Source of the DNA: Oscillospiraceae bacterium
GTDB lineage: Bacteria > Bacillota > Clostridia > Oscillospirales > Acutalibacteraceae
DNA: 44,790 nt
Direction: 5' to 3'
NCBI GenBank assembly: GCA_015065885.1
Contig: SVPJ01000017.1
Location: forward strand, 1 to 44,790
Part shown: piece after piece, positions 1 to 8,400 of the stretch
Position numbering within the stretch: the stretch's first letter is position 1
How the letters are laid out: each line of letters starts with the position of its first letter
The notes under the pieces: generated by a model
What the model was told of the DNA's origin: nothing
What the model saw: the letters and a program-made list of their open reading frames with translations, nothing else
Databases searched by the model: none
Made by a program: the position numbers and the translations under genes

Positions 1-1377
1 GAGTGTTTTTCTTCGTTGGGAATCAATATTACCCGAGTCAATTATAATAAAGCGATTGACTCTCATATATTATTTATTGATGCTGACGGTACAGAAGAAC
101 AGCTGAAAAAAGCGGATTTAGAGCTTGAAAAAATCGGATATTTGGGCAATGATAACGACAACAAAACAAGTATCGTTTTGTTAGAGTTTTGTTTAAAAGA
201 TATTCCCGGAAGTGTTACGGATGTTCTCAAGCTGATCAGCGAATTTCATTTCAATATTTCTTATATAAGCTCGCAAGAAAACGGAACGGATTATCAATAT
301 TTTAAAATGGGATTATATGTTGACGATTCTAATAAAATTGCTCATTTTTTAAGTCAAGCAGAGGAGCTGTGCAAGGTACGGGTTATTGACTATAACCGAT
401 CCAAAAATGTATACGATAACAGTATTTTTTATAATACCTACGTTTTGGGTCTGTCACAAATGATGGGATTGTCAGAAGATGCCAAACAAGACCTTTTAAT
501 AAATGTTAATCTTGCAATGCAAACCTTGGATGAAAAAGGATTATCCCCTTACAGAACCTTTGACAGTATCAGTAAGTTTGCGGAATTACTAAGTCTTTCC
601 AAAGAAAATTTCACCCCACGCATAAGCACACACAAAATATCCGAAAACACTGAAATTGTTTTGATCGAACCGCCATGTGGCAGCAATACAATGATTATCA
701 AGAGTAACGGGGATTATTTGTTTGTTGATAGCGGATATGCCTGTTATCAAAAGGAAATGATTGATATCTTTCATAGAATCATTCCCGGATTTAGTACCAT
801 AAAAAAGAAAATACTTATCACCCATGCAGATGTAGATCATTGCGGACTTTTACCGATTTTTGATGAAGTCATTACCGGTGAAAAAACAGCCAAATGCTTG
901 GAAAAAGAATATAACGGAGTCGACGGATACCGTGAAGAAAATCCCTTGCATAAGCCGTACATCAAAATCTGCAAAATTCTTACCGAATACAAGCCGGTAA
1001 ATCCCGAAAAGATTGTTAAACTTTGGGAAAGCACGGAAGCCTGCGATAAGCCGCTTACCCAGATCGGTTTTTATAGTTTCGGTGAGCTGAATTTTGAAGT
1101 GTATGAAGGCAAGGGAGGACATCTGCCTGGGGAAATCGTTTTAATAGATTATGCGAATCACATTGCTATTACAGGAGATATTTATATTAACACGCATGGT
1201 CTTACGCCTGAACAGGAAAAATATAACCAATATGCACCAACCCTAATGACATCTGTTGATACAGACCCCAAATTATGTGCAGAAGAGCGAAATGCGATTA
1301 TGCAACGCTTGGGAGTAGGAAAATGGCAAATTTTTGGAGCCCATGGGTATAAAAAGGATTATTCGGTAAATACATAA
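1..1377 (+). CDS. Metallo-beta-lactamase-fold hydrolase with N-terminal ACT-like domain (5' partial)
   Basis: The reading frame is already open at base 1 with no stop before the first possible start (TTG at 16), so the gene is probably cut by the window edge. Numbering from that TTG, residues ~50-120 resemble an ACT-type regulatory domain (alternating strands with an IPGSVTDVL stretch). Residues ~210-450 are a metallo-beta-lactamase fold with the metal motif HADVDH (H270, D272, D274, H275), a later GGH, the bridging Asp in ITGD and a C-terminal GAHG. The first motif is the H-x-D-x-D-H variant rather than HxHxDH. The substrate cannot be told from sequence. A terminator follows. Base composition is strikingly AT-rich compared with genes beyond 3 kb, which suggests recent acquisition. 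The fold is fairly certain; the ACT assignment is tentative. Confidence 0.75.
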   Translation, partial: ECFSSLGINITRVNYNKAIDSHILFIDADGTEEQLKKADLELEKIGYLGNDNDNKTSIVLLEFCLKDIPGSVTDVLKLISEFHFNISYISSQENGTDYQYFKMGLYVDDSNKIAHFLSQAEELCKVRVIDYNRSKNVYDNSIFYNTYVLGLSQMMGLSEDAKQDLLINVNLAMQTLDEKGLSPYRTFDSISKFAELLSLSKENFTPRISTHKISENTEIVLIEPPCGSNTMIIKSNGDYLFVDSGYACYQKEMIDIFHRIIPGFSTIKKKILITHADVDHCGLLPIFDEVITGEKTAKCLEKEYNGVDGYREENPLHKPYIKICKILTEYKPVNPEKIVKLWESTEACDKPLTQIGFYSFGELNFEVYEGKGGHLPGEIVLIDYANHIAITGDIYINTHGLTPEQEKYNQYAPTLMTSVDTDPKLCAEERNAIMQRLGVGKWQIFGAHGYKKDYSVNT

Positions 1378-1456
1378 GCGTATTAAATCAAAAATCCCCT
1401 TTTTTCGGATAGCAACCCAGGCTGCGATCAAGGGCTAAGATTTCACCCAATAACGA

Positions 1457-1488
1457 ATCCCCGCCGAGAAATCGGCGGGGATTTTTTG
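1457..1488 (+). terminator. Rho-independent terminator
   Basis: An 11-bp perfect stem (ATCCCCGCCGA / TCGGCGGGGAT) with a GAAA loop is followed by a run of T. It closes the metallo-hydrolase transcript. Confidence 0.9.
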
Positions 1489-1503
1489 TCAACGCACCGT
1501 AGG

Positions 1504-1532
1504 TTGCAACGTCCGCAGGCGGCTGATATAAT
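1504..1532 (+). promoter_or_regulatory. Sigma-A promoter of the HTH-desulfoferrodoxin gene
   Basis: TTGCAA (1504-1509), a 17-bp spacer and a perfect TATAAT (1527-1532) lie just upstream of the ribosome site AAAGGAG at 1541-1547. Confidence 0.75.
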
Positions 1533-1555
1533 GATTTCGTAAAGGAGTGACCGAT

Positions 1556-2140
1556 ATGGATACCTACATAACAGGACAAACCATTAAGAATCTGCGGGAG
1601 AAAAAAGGGCTTACCCAAGCAGAACTTGCCGATAAGATCGGTGTGAGCAGTAAAGCGGTTTCAAAATGGGAGACCGCAAAAGGGTTGCCTGACATTACTT
1701 TCATTGAGACGATTGCCGATGCTCTTTCGGTTTCGGTGATGGAATTGATGACAGGCAAAGCCGTCGTCAACCAAAATATAGCCGCAAACATATTGCGGTC
1801 AAAGTTTTACGTTTGTCCATTGTGTGGGAATGTTATACGAACCGTAGGCGGCGCGGTCATAAGTTGCTGTGGAATCACCTTGCCGCCCCTTGAAGCAGAA
1901 GAGGCAGACAACGAACACGATATCACCATGGAAAAAGTGGAGGATGAGCACTTCATCACCGTTCATCACGATATGACAAAAGAGCATTTTATTTCTTTCA
2001 TTGTCCATCTTACCTCTGACAGAGCGCAGTTCGTTAAGTTTTATCCGGAAGGAAATGCCGAAACACGCTTGTCTTTACGCGGTGGTGGTTGGTTATATTT
2101 CTATTGTAACAGGCACGGGCTGATGAAAAAGAAAGTATGA
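1556..2140 (+). CDS. XRE-family regulator fused to a complete desulfoferrodoxin-like (superoxide reductase) module
   Basis: 194 aa starting at ATG 1556; AAAGGAG at 1541-1547 is 8 nt upstream, so a GTG at 1547 is rejected. Residues ~6-65 are a Cro/C1-type HTH (LTQAELADKIGVSSKAVSKW). Residues 85-106 match the desulfoferrodoxin N-domain, with Cys87, Cys90 and the pair Cys104-Cys105. Residues 119-190 match the superoxide reductase fold: candidate iron ligands are His121, His138 (HDM), His144, Cys184 and His187 (YCNRHGL). The enzyme-family E-K-H triad reads N-E-H here, so the lysine next to the first His ligand is absent. Known family: HTH-Dx-SOR fusions exist. Inference: a redox or superoxide/oxygen-responsive DNA-binding sensor. 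The gene is monocistronic with its own promoter and terminator. It is AT-richer than the eroded relative at 4902-5036. Confidence 0.9.
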   Translation: MDTYITGQTIKNLREKKGLTQAELADKIGVSSKAVSKWETAKGLPDITFIETIADALSVSVMELMTGKAVVNQNIAANILRSKFYVCPLCGNVIRTVGGAVISCCGITLPPLEAEEADNEHDITMEKVEDEHFITVHHDMTKEHFISFIVHLTSDRAQFVKFYPEGNAETRLSLRGGGWLYFYCNRHGLMKKKV

Positions 2141-2190
2141 TTTCCCTCTTTCGCTGATAACGCAGGTTGTGATCAACGGCGGATTGCTGA

Positions 2191-2229
2191 CAACAAAATC
2201 GCTCGGAGAGATCCGAGCGATTTTTGTTG
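2191..2229. terminator. Bidirectional-looking terminator
   Basis: CAACAAAA-TCGCTCGGA pairs with TCCGAGCGA-TTTTTGTTG around a GAGA loop, with A-rich and T-rich flanks built into the stem. It ends the HTH-desulfoferrodoxin transcript. Confidence 0.85.
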
Positions 2230-2261
2230 GAAAAAGTCTTTCTTTTTACGGAAGAAGGTAG

Positions 2262-2267
2262 TATAAT
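2262..2267 (+). promoter_or_regulatory. Possible -10 box of the PHP gene
   Basis: A perfect TATAAT lies 16 nt upstream of the PHP start codon, just after the preceding terminator. No convincing -35 is visible at 16-18 bp, and the short distance would leave an almost leaderless mRNA, so the call is weak. Confidence 0.3.
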
Positions 2268-2283
2268 TTTCGGGGGTGATGAA

Positions 2284-2964
2284 ATGTACCGATACGAAAC
2301 ACATCTGCATACCTTTCCCGTAAGCCGTTGCGCGGGGGCGGGGGTCGAAGAAAGCTTAGCGTTTTATAAGGAATTGGGATACGACGGTGTTTTTATTACC
2401 AACCATTTTTTGGACGGCAACATTAATATCGAAGAAGAACGATCGTATGAAGAGAAGATCGCTTTTTATTTTTCGGATTATGAGAGAGGGCTGGAAATCG
2501 GGAAAACGCTGGGCATCAAGGTTTTTTGCGGGGTCGAGCTTTCTTACGGCGGCACGGATTTTTTGGTCTACGGGCTTGATAAAGCGTGGTTTCTTTCGCA
2601 TCCCGAAATTATGGATATGAAAAAGAGCGACGAGCTTACCTATATGATGGATAACGGCGCACTGATCATCCAGGCGCACCCCTTTCGGGAGGCGTCCTAT
2701 ATCGACCACATTCGTCTGTTCCCCAAAAACGTTCACGGCGTGGAAGTGGTAAATGCCAACCGAACGGAACGGGAAAACCAACTGGCCGGTATATATGCCC
2801 AACATTACGGCCTGATCGAATTTGCTGGCTCGGACAATCATGCCGCCTCCAAACAGACAAAACTGGCAGGGGTTTGTTGCGAAGAACCTATCGGCGATAC
2901 GGAAGATTTTATAAGAAAAGTAAAGGACCGCCGAATGAAGATCTTCACGTTGACAAACGAATGA
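2284..2964 (+). CDS. PHP-domain metal-dependent phosphoesterase
   Basis: 226 aa from ATG 2284, preceded by GGGGGTGAT; the frame is open further upstream but without a ribosome site. The protein begins directly with the PHP signature HLHT (His7, His9). Further metal-site motifs are TNHF (His41), GVELSYGG (Glu), QAHPFRE (His) and GSDNHA (Asp, His). It is a stand-alone PHP domain of the YciV/histidinol-phosphatase-like superfamily, cytoplasmic, with no extra domain. Members hydrolyse phosphoesters of nucleotides, sugars or histidinol phosphate; the short length and absence of his genes nearby make histidinol phosphatase unlikely, and no substrate can be assigned. It stands alone between terminator 2191-2229 and the next promoter. 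Confidence 0.85.
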   Translation: MYRYETHLHTFPVSRCAGAGVEESLAFYKELGYDGVFITNHFLDGNINIEEERSYEEKIAFYFSDYERGLEIGKTLGIKVFCGVELSYGGTDFLVYGLDKAWFLSHPEIMDMKKSDELTYMMDNGALIIQAHPFREASYIDHIRLFPKNVHGVEVVNANRTERENQLAGIYAQHYGLIEFAGSDNHAASKQTKLAGVCCEEPIGDTEDFIRKVKDRRMKIFTLTNE

Positions 2965-3043
2965 TCGGTCCTCGTTTTTACTGTCTGTACCACGGGCTGT
3001 GATGGCTGACAATAAAGAGCGCGCGGTCGTATTTTAAAAGGCA

Positions 3044-3072
3044 TTGCCATATGACGGTAACCGTGCTATAAT
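3044..3072 (+). promoter_or_regulatory. Sigma-A promoter of the CPBP gene
   Basis: TTGCCA (3044-3049), 17-bp spacer, TATAAT (3067-3072). The same two boxes and spacer recur upstream of the GH123-like gene at 40732-40760. Confidence 0.8.
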
Positions 3073-3105
3073 GCGATCGGTGAAGTCGGCTGGGAGGGTG
3101 TTTTC

Positions 3106-3807
3106 ATGCGTAAACGGTTTGAAAAATACGAAACGTGGTTCACGCTTTCTTTGATAGTCGTGTACGTTGCGGCCAATGCGTATTGCGTTCAAACGTTCGG
3201 AGACGTCAGTTTCGCAGGGCTTCTTGTGAATACGCTGTTGTCCGTCGGCTTGCTTGCGTTACTGTTGGCACTGAAACGAACGGCGTACTATGGACTGACA
3301 AGGGCCCAAAACCTTAAAGAATGCGCCTATTTCCTTCCGCTGCTCCTCATCGTATCCGTTAACCTGTGGAACGGCATTCATTTGGACGGCCCTGCAAGCA
3401 ACGTTCTGCTGCACGTGGGAACCATGCTCAACGTCGGCTTTATTGAGGAGATCATTTTCAGGGGCTTTTTATTCAAAATGATGGCAAAGAACAACGTGAA
3501 AAGCGCCGTCGTTGTGAGCGCGCTCACCTTTGGAATGGGCCATATTATCAATTTGTTAAACGGAGCAGAACTGATCCCCACCTTGCTGCAAATAGGCTAT
3601 GCCACCGCCATTGGGTATTTGTTTGTGGTCATATTCCTTAAAAGTCAATCGCTGGTTCCGTGTATACTGACGCATTCCCTGATGAACGCCCTTTCGATAT
3701 TCCACGCGGATGCGCCCGTTTCTCCCTATGTATCCGCCGCCTTTTTGATGATCGTCCCGCTTCTTTACGCCTTCGCGATAAACAGAAGGTGCAAGAAACC
3801 GCGTTGA
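3106..3807 (+). CDS. CPBP family intramembrane glutamic endopeptidase
   Basis: 233 aa, ATG 3106 preceded by GGGAGGG. The protein is very hydrophobic with about six to seven membrane segments. The CPBP (Abi/CAAX protease) motifs are present in order: EEIIFRGFLF (EExxxR, residues ~112-121), FGMGH (~143-147) and the C-terminal HSLMN (~190). These Glu and His residues form the active site in the Rce1/CPBP family. Bacterial members cleave membrane-associated peptides and are often linked to bacteriocin self-immunity, but no bacteriocin precursor is visible nearby, so the target is unknown. It has its own strong promoter and a 35-nt leader. Confidence 0.88.
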   Translation: MRKRFEKYETWFTLSLIVVYVAANAYCVQTFGDVSFAGLLVNTLLSVGLLALLLALKRTAYYGLTRAQNLKECAYFLPLLLIVSVNLWNGIHLDGPASNVLLHVGTMLNVGFIEEIIFRGFLFKMMAKNNVKSAVVVSALTFGMGHIINLLNGAELIPTLLQIGYATAIGYLFVVIFLKSQSLVPCILTHSLMNALSIFHADAPVSPYVSAAFLMIVPLLYAFAINRRCKKPR

Positions 3808-3892
3808 CGTTCATCGAAAGGCCCGCCTTTTGGCACGGCCGTTAGGTGCGGTAACCGTGCCGCGGCAGTATTTGTATGAAGGACGTGATCGT

Positions 3893-4444
3893 ATGTCGAT
3901 TCGCTTAGCAACCGTAGAGGATGTGCCGCAGATATTGGAGATCTACGCCCCTTACGTGGAAAACACCGCCGTCAGTTTTGAATATACCGTGCCGACTCCC
4001 GAGGGATTTACCGCGCGGTTTTTGAGCGTTACCGCCCATTTCCCGTGGCTGGTTTGGGAAGAGGAGGGAGTCATTTTGGGCTATGCCTACGGCAGCCTGC
4101 CGTTCGAGCGGGCGGCGTACCAATGGTGCGCCGCGGCTTCAATCTATCTCTGCCCCGAAGCGCAAGGGCGCGGCATCGGCAAAAGCCTGTATACCGAACT
4201 CGAACGGTTGTTGCAGTTGCAAGGGTACCGCAAGGTCTATGCCGTCATCACCACGGCGAACGAAGGGTCGGTGGCGTTCCATCGCGCGGTGGGGTATCGC
4301 CACACCGCGACCATGCCGAACTGTGGGTATAAATTCGGCAAGTGGTACGGTACTGTTTGGATGGAGAAAGACCTGAATGCGTGGGACGTGCCGCCCGGCG
4401 AGCCGACGTCGATACAGTGCGTGCCGAAACCGGACGGAGAGTAA
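3893..4444 (+). CDS. GNAT N-acetyltransferase, phosphinothricin-acetyltransferase-like
   Basis: 183 aa from ATG 3893 (GAAGGAC upstream); the frame is open earlier but lacks a ribosome site. N-terminal IRLATVEDVPQILEIYAPYV and FEYTVPTPEGF are typical of the PAT/bar-like GNAT subgroup. The acetyl-CoA binding motif A is PEAQGRGIGKSLYTELE (~residues 85-101), followed by TANEGSVAFHRAVGY. Family members acetylate the amino group of phosphinothricin, methionine sulfoximine or related amino acids; the native substrate here is unknown. The last ~20 residues (Pro-rich, after WMEKDL) are an extension beyond the usual fold. No clear promoter precedes it. The TerB-like gene begins 31 nt downstream, so the two may be co-transcribed. 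Confidence 0.85.
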   Translation: MSIRLATVEDVPQILEIYAPYVENTAVSFEYTVPTPEGFTARFLSVTAHFPWLVWEEEGVILGYAYGSLPFERAAYQWCAAASIYLCPEAQGRGIGKSLYTELERLLQLQGYRKVYAVITTANEGSVAFHRAVGYRHTATMPNCGYKFGKWYGTVWMEKDLNAWDVPPGEPTSIQCVPKPDGE

Positions 4445-4475
4445 GCGGTAAACGTCACAAAAGGAGATGTTTAAG

Positions 4476-4886
4476 GTGAGTTTGAGAGAAACGTTGCAAG
4501 GATTGGTCAATAAGAGCCGTGAGGAATTGTTTGTGTTGGCTAAAATGTCGATGGCACGGGTGTTACCATATTGTCGAAACGTGGATAACACGACCGACGG
4601 GACGGCTTGGCTGGCAAGCGTACTGATGACTGCCGTTGCCGCCGATGGGGAGGTGAGCCGTGCAGAAAGCCGATTTATTGCGGCTATCCTCGGTTGGGAG
4701 GAAGAGCAATTGGCGGCGTGGGTTCCCGCCGACCGTGAGCAAGCGAATGAAACGGTGGACCGCTTCGTTGACGCGCTGGATGCCGAAACCAAAGCGGCGG
4801 CTTGCCTGCTGATTTCGGCTGTGCTGGCTTGCGACGGGCACATAAACTTTGAAGAGAATGCGTTTATACGCAAGATGATCGCGTGA
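4476..4886 (+). CDS. TerB-like small alpha-helical protein
   Basis: 136 aa starting at GTG 4476. AAGGAG at 4461-4466 is 9 nt upstream; the in-frame ATG at 4467 would touch the ribosome site and is less likely. The all-helical sequence carries two TerB-type repeats with acidic loops: TAVAADGEVSRAESRFI (~residues 49-65) and SAVLACDGHINFEENAFI (~115-132). The A-x-x-DG-x-hydrophobic-x3-E pattern is the hallmark of the TerB/TerB-like family, which can bind metal ions at these loops. TerB itself is linked to tellurite and stress resistance, but no other ter genes are present, so only a generic stress or envelope-associated role is inferred. Two in-frame stops separate it from the fragment at 4902. 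Confidence 0.65.
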   Translation: MSLRETLQGLVNKSREELFVLAKMSMARVLPYCRNVDNTTDGTAWLASVLMTAVAADGEVSRAESRFIAAILGWEEEQLAAWVPADREQANETVDRFVDALDAETKAAACLLISAVLACDGHINFEENAFIRKMIA

Positions 4887-4901
4887 CGTTGAACGGCGTT
4901 C

Positions 4902-5036
4902 GTGACCGCCGACCGCGTGCAATTTGTGAAATCCTACCCCGAAGGAAACGCCGAAACACGTATGAGACTGTGCGGGGGCGGATTTTTGTATAACTATTGC
5001 AACCGGCACGGGTTGATGAGACGGAAGCTGATGTGA
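4902..5036 (+). pseudogene. 3' remnant of a second HTH-desulfoferrodoxin gene
   Basis: A 44-codon frame encodes VTADRVQFVKSYPEGNAETR, then GGGFLYNYCNRHGLM and a stop. It aligns without gaps to the last ~44 residues of the HTH-desulfoferrodoxin protein at 1556-2140, including the Cys and His iron ligands of YCNRHGL. The DNA-binding domain, the Cys4 site and three of the five active-centre ligands are missing. An in-frame TGA at 4890 closes the frame upstream, and no ribosome site precedes the GTG at 4902. It is GC-richer than the intact relative, more like the local genome, so it is probably an old resident copy that has been eroded. It lies 15 bp after the TerB-like gene. Confidence 0.8.
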
Positions 5037-5051
5037 AAGTGAGGAAACCGT

Positions 5052-5291
5052 ATGAAACGAGTGATCGGGATCGTGTGTCTGCTCACGGCGATGGTTATGT
5101 TGTGCAGCGGGTGCGGTAAATTCACCTGCGCGGACTGCGCGCGGGAAAGGAACGGCAAACAGTACGTGTTGGAGGTGGCGGGGGAGGAGTTCTTGCTGTG
5201 CAAAGCCTGTTACCAAGAGTATTTGGAAAAACGCGAGGAAATGAACGCCCACGTGAATGGCAGTATGGGGGATCTAAGCGGCGTGTTGTAA
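5052..5291 (+). CDS. Small Cys-rich lipoprotein
   Basis: 79 aa, ATG 5052 after GTGAGGAAACC. The N-terminus is a lipoprotein signal: MKR, a hydrophobic stretch, then the lipobox LCSGC with acylation expected on Cys19 or so. The mature part has a CADC pair and a CKAC pair about 25 residues apart, a C4 arrangement that could hold zinc or form disulfides, in an acidic, Lys/Glu-rich context. I do not recognise the family. It is followed at once by a strong terminator. Whether it is transcribed with the TerB-like gene or alone is unclear, as the fragment 4902-5036 lies between. Confidence 0.7.
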   Translation: MKRVIGIVCLLTAMVMLCSGCGKFTCADCARERNGKQYVLEVAGEEFLLCKACYQEYLEKREEMNAHVNGSMGDLSGVL

Positions 5292-5313
5292 AAAAGTGAA
5301 ACGCCTGCATCTG

Positions 5314-5349
5314 CGCGGCTGTCGCCGTAACGCGACAGCCGCGTTTTTT
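5314..5349 (+). terminator. Rho-independent terminator
   Basis: CGCGGCTGTCGC pairs with GCGACAGCCGCG around CGTAAC and is followed by six T. Confidence 0.9.
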
Positions 5350-5425
5350 GTTTCAAAAGATGCAGATTGTCACAATGCACAAACCGAGAAGCGGGGGTTT
5401 GTTGGAAATGCCAAGCGCGTTTTCC

Positions 5426-5454
5426 TTGACGGTTGTTGCAACAAGTGGTAGAAT
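5426..5454 (+). promoter_or_regulatory. Sigma-A promoter of the giant esterase gene
   Basis: TTGACG (5426-5431), 17-bp spacer, TAGAAT (5449-5454), about 40 bp upstream of the start codon. Confidence 0.75.
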
Positions 5455-5495
5455 ACTACCATAGTATACCCATTTTTTATCAGGAGGGAAAACTC

Positions 5496-8400
5496 ATGAC
5501 TGTTAAACGAATTTTGGCGTTTGCGTTGTGTGCGGCGTTGCTGCTCTGTGCCATGCCGTGTACCTTCGCGCTCGCCGACACGGCACAAAGCAGTGCGCAG
5601 CTGTCGATGGACAACTACGTGCTGAAGACCGTGTATGAAAGTGCGACTGCCAACATTACCGGTTCGGCAGGCAATTACAACTACGGGAGCCTGTGGAGAC
5701 AGGATCTCGGCGTAGACGCCACGGGTGTGGCGGTGGAAGATCTGGCGATACAGTTCAGCATTTTCTATGCGGACAGCGAAGATCCCACCTCCAATGCCTT
5801 CTGGGAGACGGCGGCGGTACGTATGTTCGCATCGACCGAGTTCAACGCCGGTGACCGCTTCACCTGGACGAAGGAACAGATCGTCCGCACCGACGGGCAG
5901 CCGTTGCGTCCCGGTGTGTGGAACGACGTGGTGTTGCCGTTTTCGATCGCAACGCCGACCGGCACCTTCGATCCGAACACCGAAAAGATCACCTTCGTGT
6001 GGCCGGAGTTCTGGAACGTGGCGAAGAACACCTGGACGGTCAAATTCGACAAGTTCTGCTTCGTGGATATGTCCCGTGCGGCGTTCAAACCGCAGCGTGT
6101 GGCGGCACTGCCGTACGATCAGACCTTCACCATCGCGGGCGACGGTGTCAACAAGGCGTCCGGTTTCTCGAAGGGACAGGCCAACAACCCCGTGATCGAC
6201 GTCAGCGGCTACAACACGGCAGATCTCGCGCTCCAGCTGGATATCGAGATCCACAACGTTACCAACCCCGGCAGCATGGCGAATTTCGGCGGCTGGGGCG
6301 ATGCGCGGGTGGAACTCACCTCCGCCGGCAAGTGGGACGCCAACGAGATCAACTGGAGCTTTGCCAACGTGAACTTCCGCGAAGGCAAGCACACCTATAC
6401 CTTCCGTTTCTCGGAAGCAGGCACGCAAGGCGACGCTATCGACTATTCCGCCATCAATTATATGCGTGCGTTCATGGTGAACTGGCCTGCGGCGATGACC
6501 GACACCTACACGGTGGAGATCTTCAATGCGCGCATTGTGGATATGACCACCGAAGCGCGTGATCTGATGGATAACTACGTGGTGGGCGACGTGCCGGTTG
6601 CGAATACGATGACGCCCTTGGCGTCCGGTTCGCTCTACAACTACGGCGCGTGGGTGCGCGACTTCAACATCAACGCCTCGAGCGTGAAGCCGACCGATAT
6701 GGCGATCTCGGCGCGTCTGTTCTTCATGGATACCGAAGACCCCGACAGCCGTGCGTTCGTGGAGAATTCTTCGGGTGAACTGTACATTTCGGATACCTTC
6801 GTGGGCGAAAACGGCGGTACCCGTTTGGTGTGGAAGACCAAAAACCTCCGCGCGGCTGACGGCAGCGAACTGGTGCCGGGCGAGTGGAACGACATTCTGT
6901 TGCCGATGACCACCTGCTACAGCGGCGGTGCGTTGGATATTGCCAACAAGCCTCTGACCTTCTTCTGGTGGCAGCATTACAGCATTCCCAGCAGCACCGT
7001 TGTGGTGCGTATGACCGACGTGCGTGTGGTGGATATGAGCCGTGCGTACGTGGCTCCCGAAGAGCCGACCTACGACACCACCTATCTGGTGGGTGAGATC
7101 CCCTTCACGATGGATAAGACGGTCGCGGTGGGCGGCACCTTCGCCGCGGGCACCACGTTCGACGCGATCGACGCTTCGGCGCACAACCCCGCGAAGCTCG
7201 CGTTGGAGATCGACATCACCGCGACGGGCGACGTGGCGGGCATGAAGGGTGCGAACGGTCAGATCGAGCTGACCTCCGGCGGCACCTGTGACAAGAATGA
7301 ACTTAGCTATAACATTGGCGGTCTTGATTGGGAGATCAACGAGCGCACCTACACCGTGCCGCTCTCCTCGATGACGACGACGGGCGGCGATATTGACCTG
7401 TCCGCCATCAACTATATGCGTATGTACATCAGCGGCTGGAATACGGCGCTGACGGGCGCGGTCACCCTGAATGTGACGGCGGTGCGTTTGGTGGACCTCA
7501 CCTCCACCGAGCCGACCACCGTGCTGCCGAGCGTGTTCTCGGACGGCATGATGTTCCAGCAGAACAAACCGATGAACGTCTTTGGCTACGGCGAGGCGGG
7601 CACGGCGATGACTGCGGAACTGTACAAGGGCGAAGAATTGGTGGAGACCGTCACCGGCAAGGTGAATGCCGACGGCCGCTTTGACCTCGCGTTTGCGGCA
7701 CGTGCCGGCAGTTACGACAAATATGCCATCCGCGTGTACGGCGGCGATCTGGACGAAACCGTCAACGACATTTTGATCGGTGAACTGTGGATCGCGGGCG
7801 GTCAGTCCAACATGGAACTGCAGATCGCCGTGGTCGCCGACAAGGACGAGATGCTGAAATGGAACAACGAAAACGTGCGTGTGTTCTGGATGCCCACCCG
7901 TCCCTCGGGCGACGTGCTGCTCGATCCCGCGCGTGACATCAAGGGTGCATACTGGCTCGACGGCACCGACACGAAGGTGCTCGGTTCCACCTACGTTTCC
8001 GCACTGGCGTTCGTGTTTGCGAACAAGTTGCAGGAGCAGCTGGGCGTGCCGGTCGGTTTCCTCAACACTGCACTAGGTGCGACACAGATCGAAGCGTGGA
8101 TCCCCCGCGAAGCGATCGCGGCGGACAGCGCGCTGAAATCGGAACTGTTCAAGCGCGGTCTCTATTTTGACGAAGAATTCTGGTCTACCAGCAACGGCAC
8201 CATGTCCACCTGGTATAACCAGAAGGTCGGCCCGCTGGCGGGCTTGAACGTCGCGGGTGCCATCTGGTACCAGGGCGAAAGCAACTCGAACCGTTCGGAA
8301 CTGTACGGTCAGGAACTGGCGCTGCTGAAGGACAGCTGGGGCAAGGCGTTCGGCTATGCCGACGGCAACATTCCCTTCATCTTCACGCAGGTAGCGCCCT

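Noticed and set aside
1547..1555. GTG 1547 as start of the HTH-desulfoferrodoxin gene
   Set aside because: It overlaps the ribosome site AAAGGAG; ATG 1556 has ideal spacing.
3815..3870. Terminator or regulatory hairpin between the CPBP and GNAT genes
   Set aside because: Only a weak AAAGG/CCTTT stem and a distant GGCACGG/CCGTGCC pairing are visible; not strong enough to annotate.
4476..5036. TerB-like gene and the desulfoferrodoxin fragment as one gene
   Set aside because: Although in the same frame, two stop codons (4884 and 4890) separate them and the domains have no known fusion.
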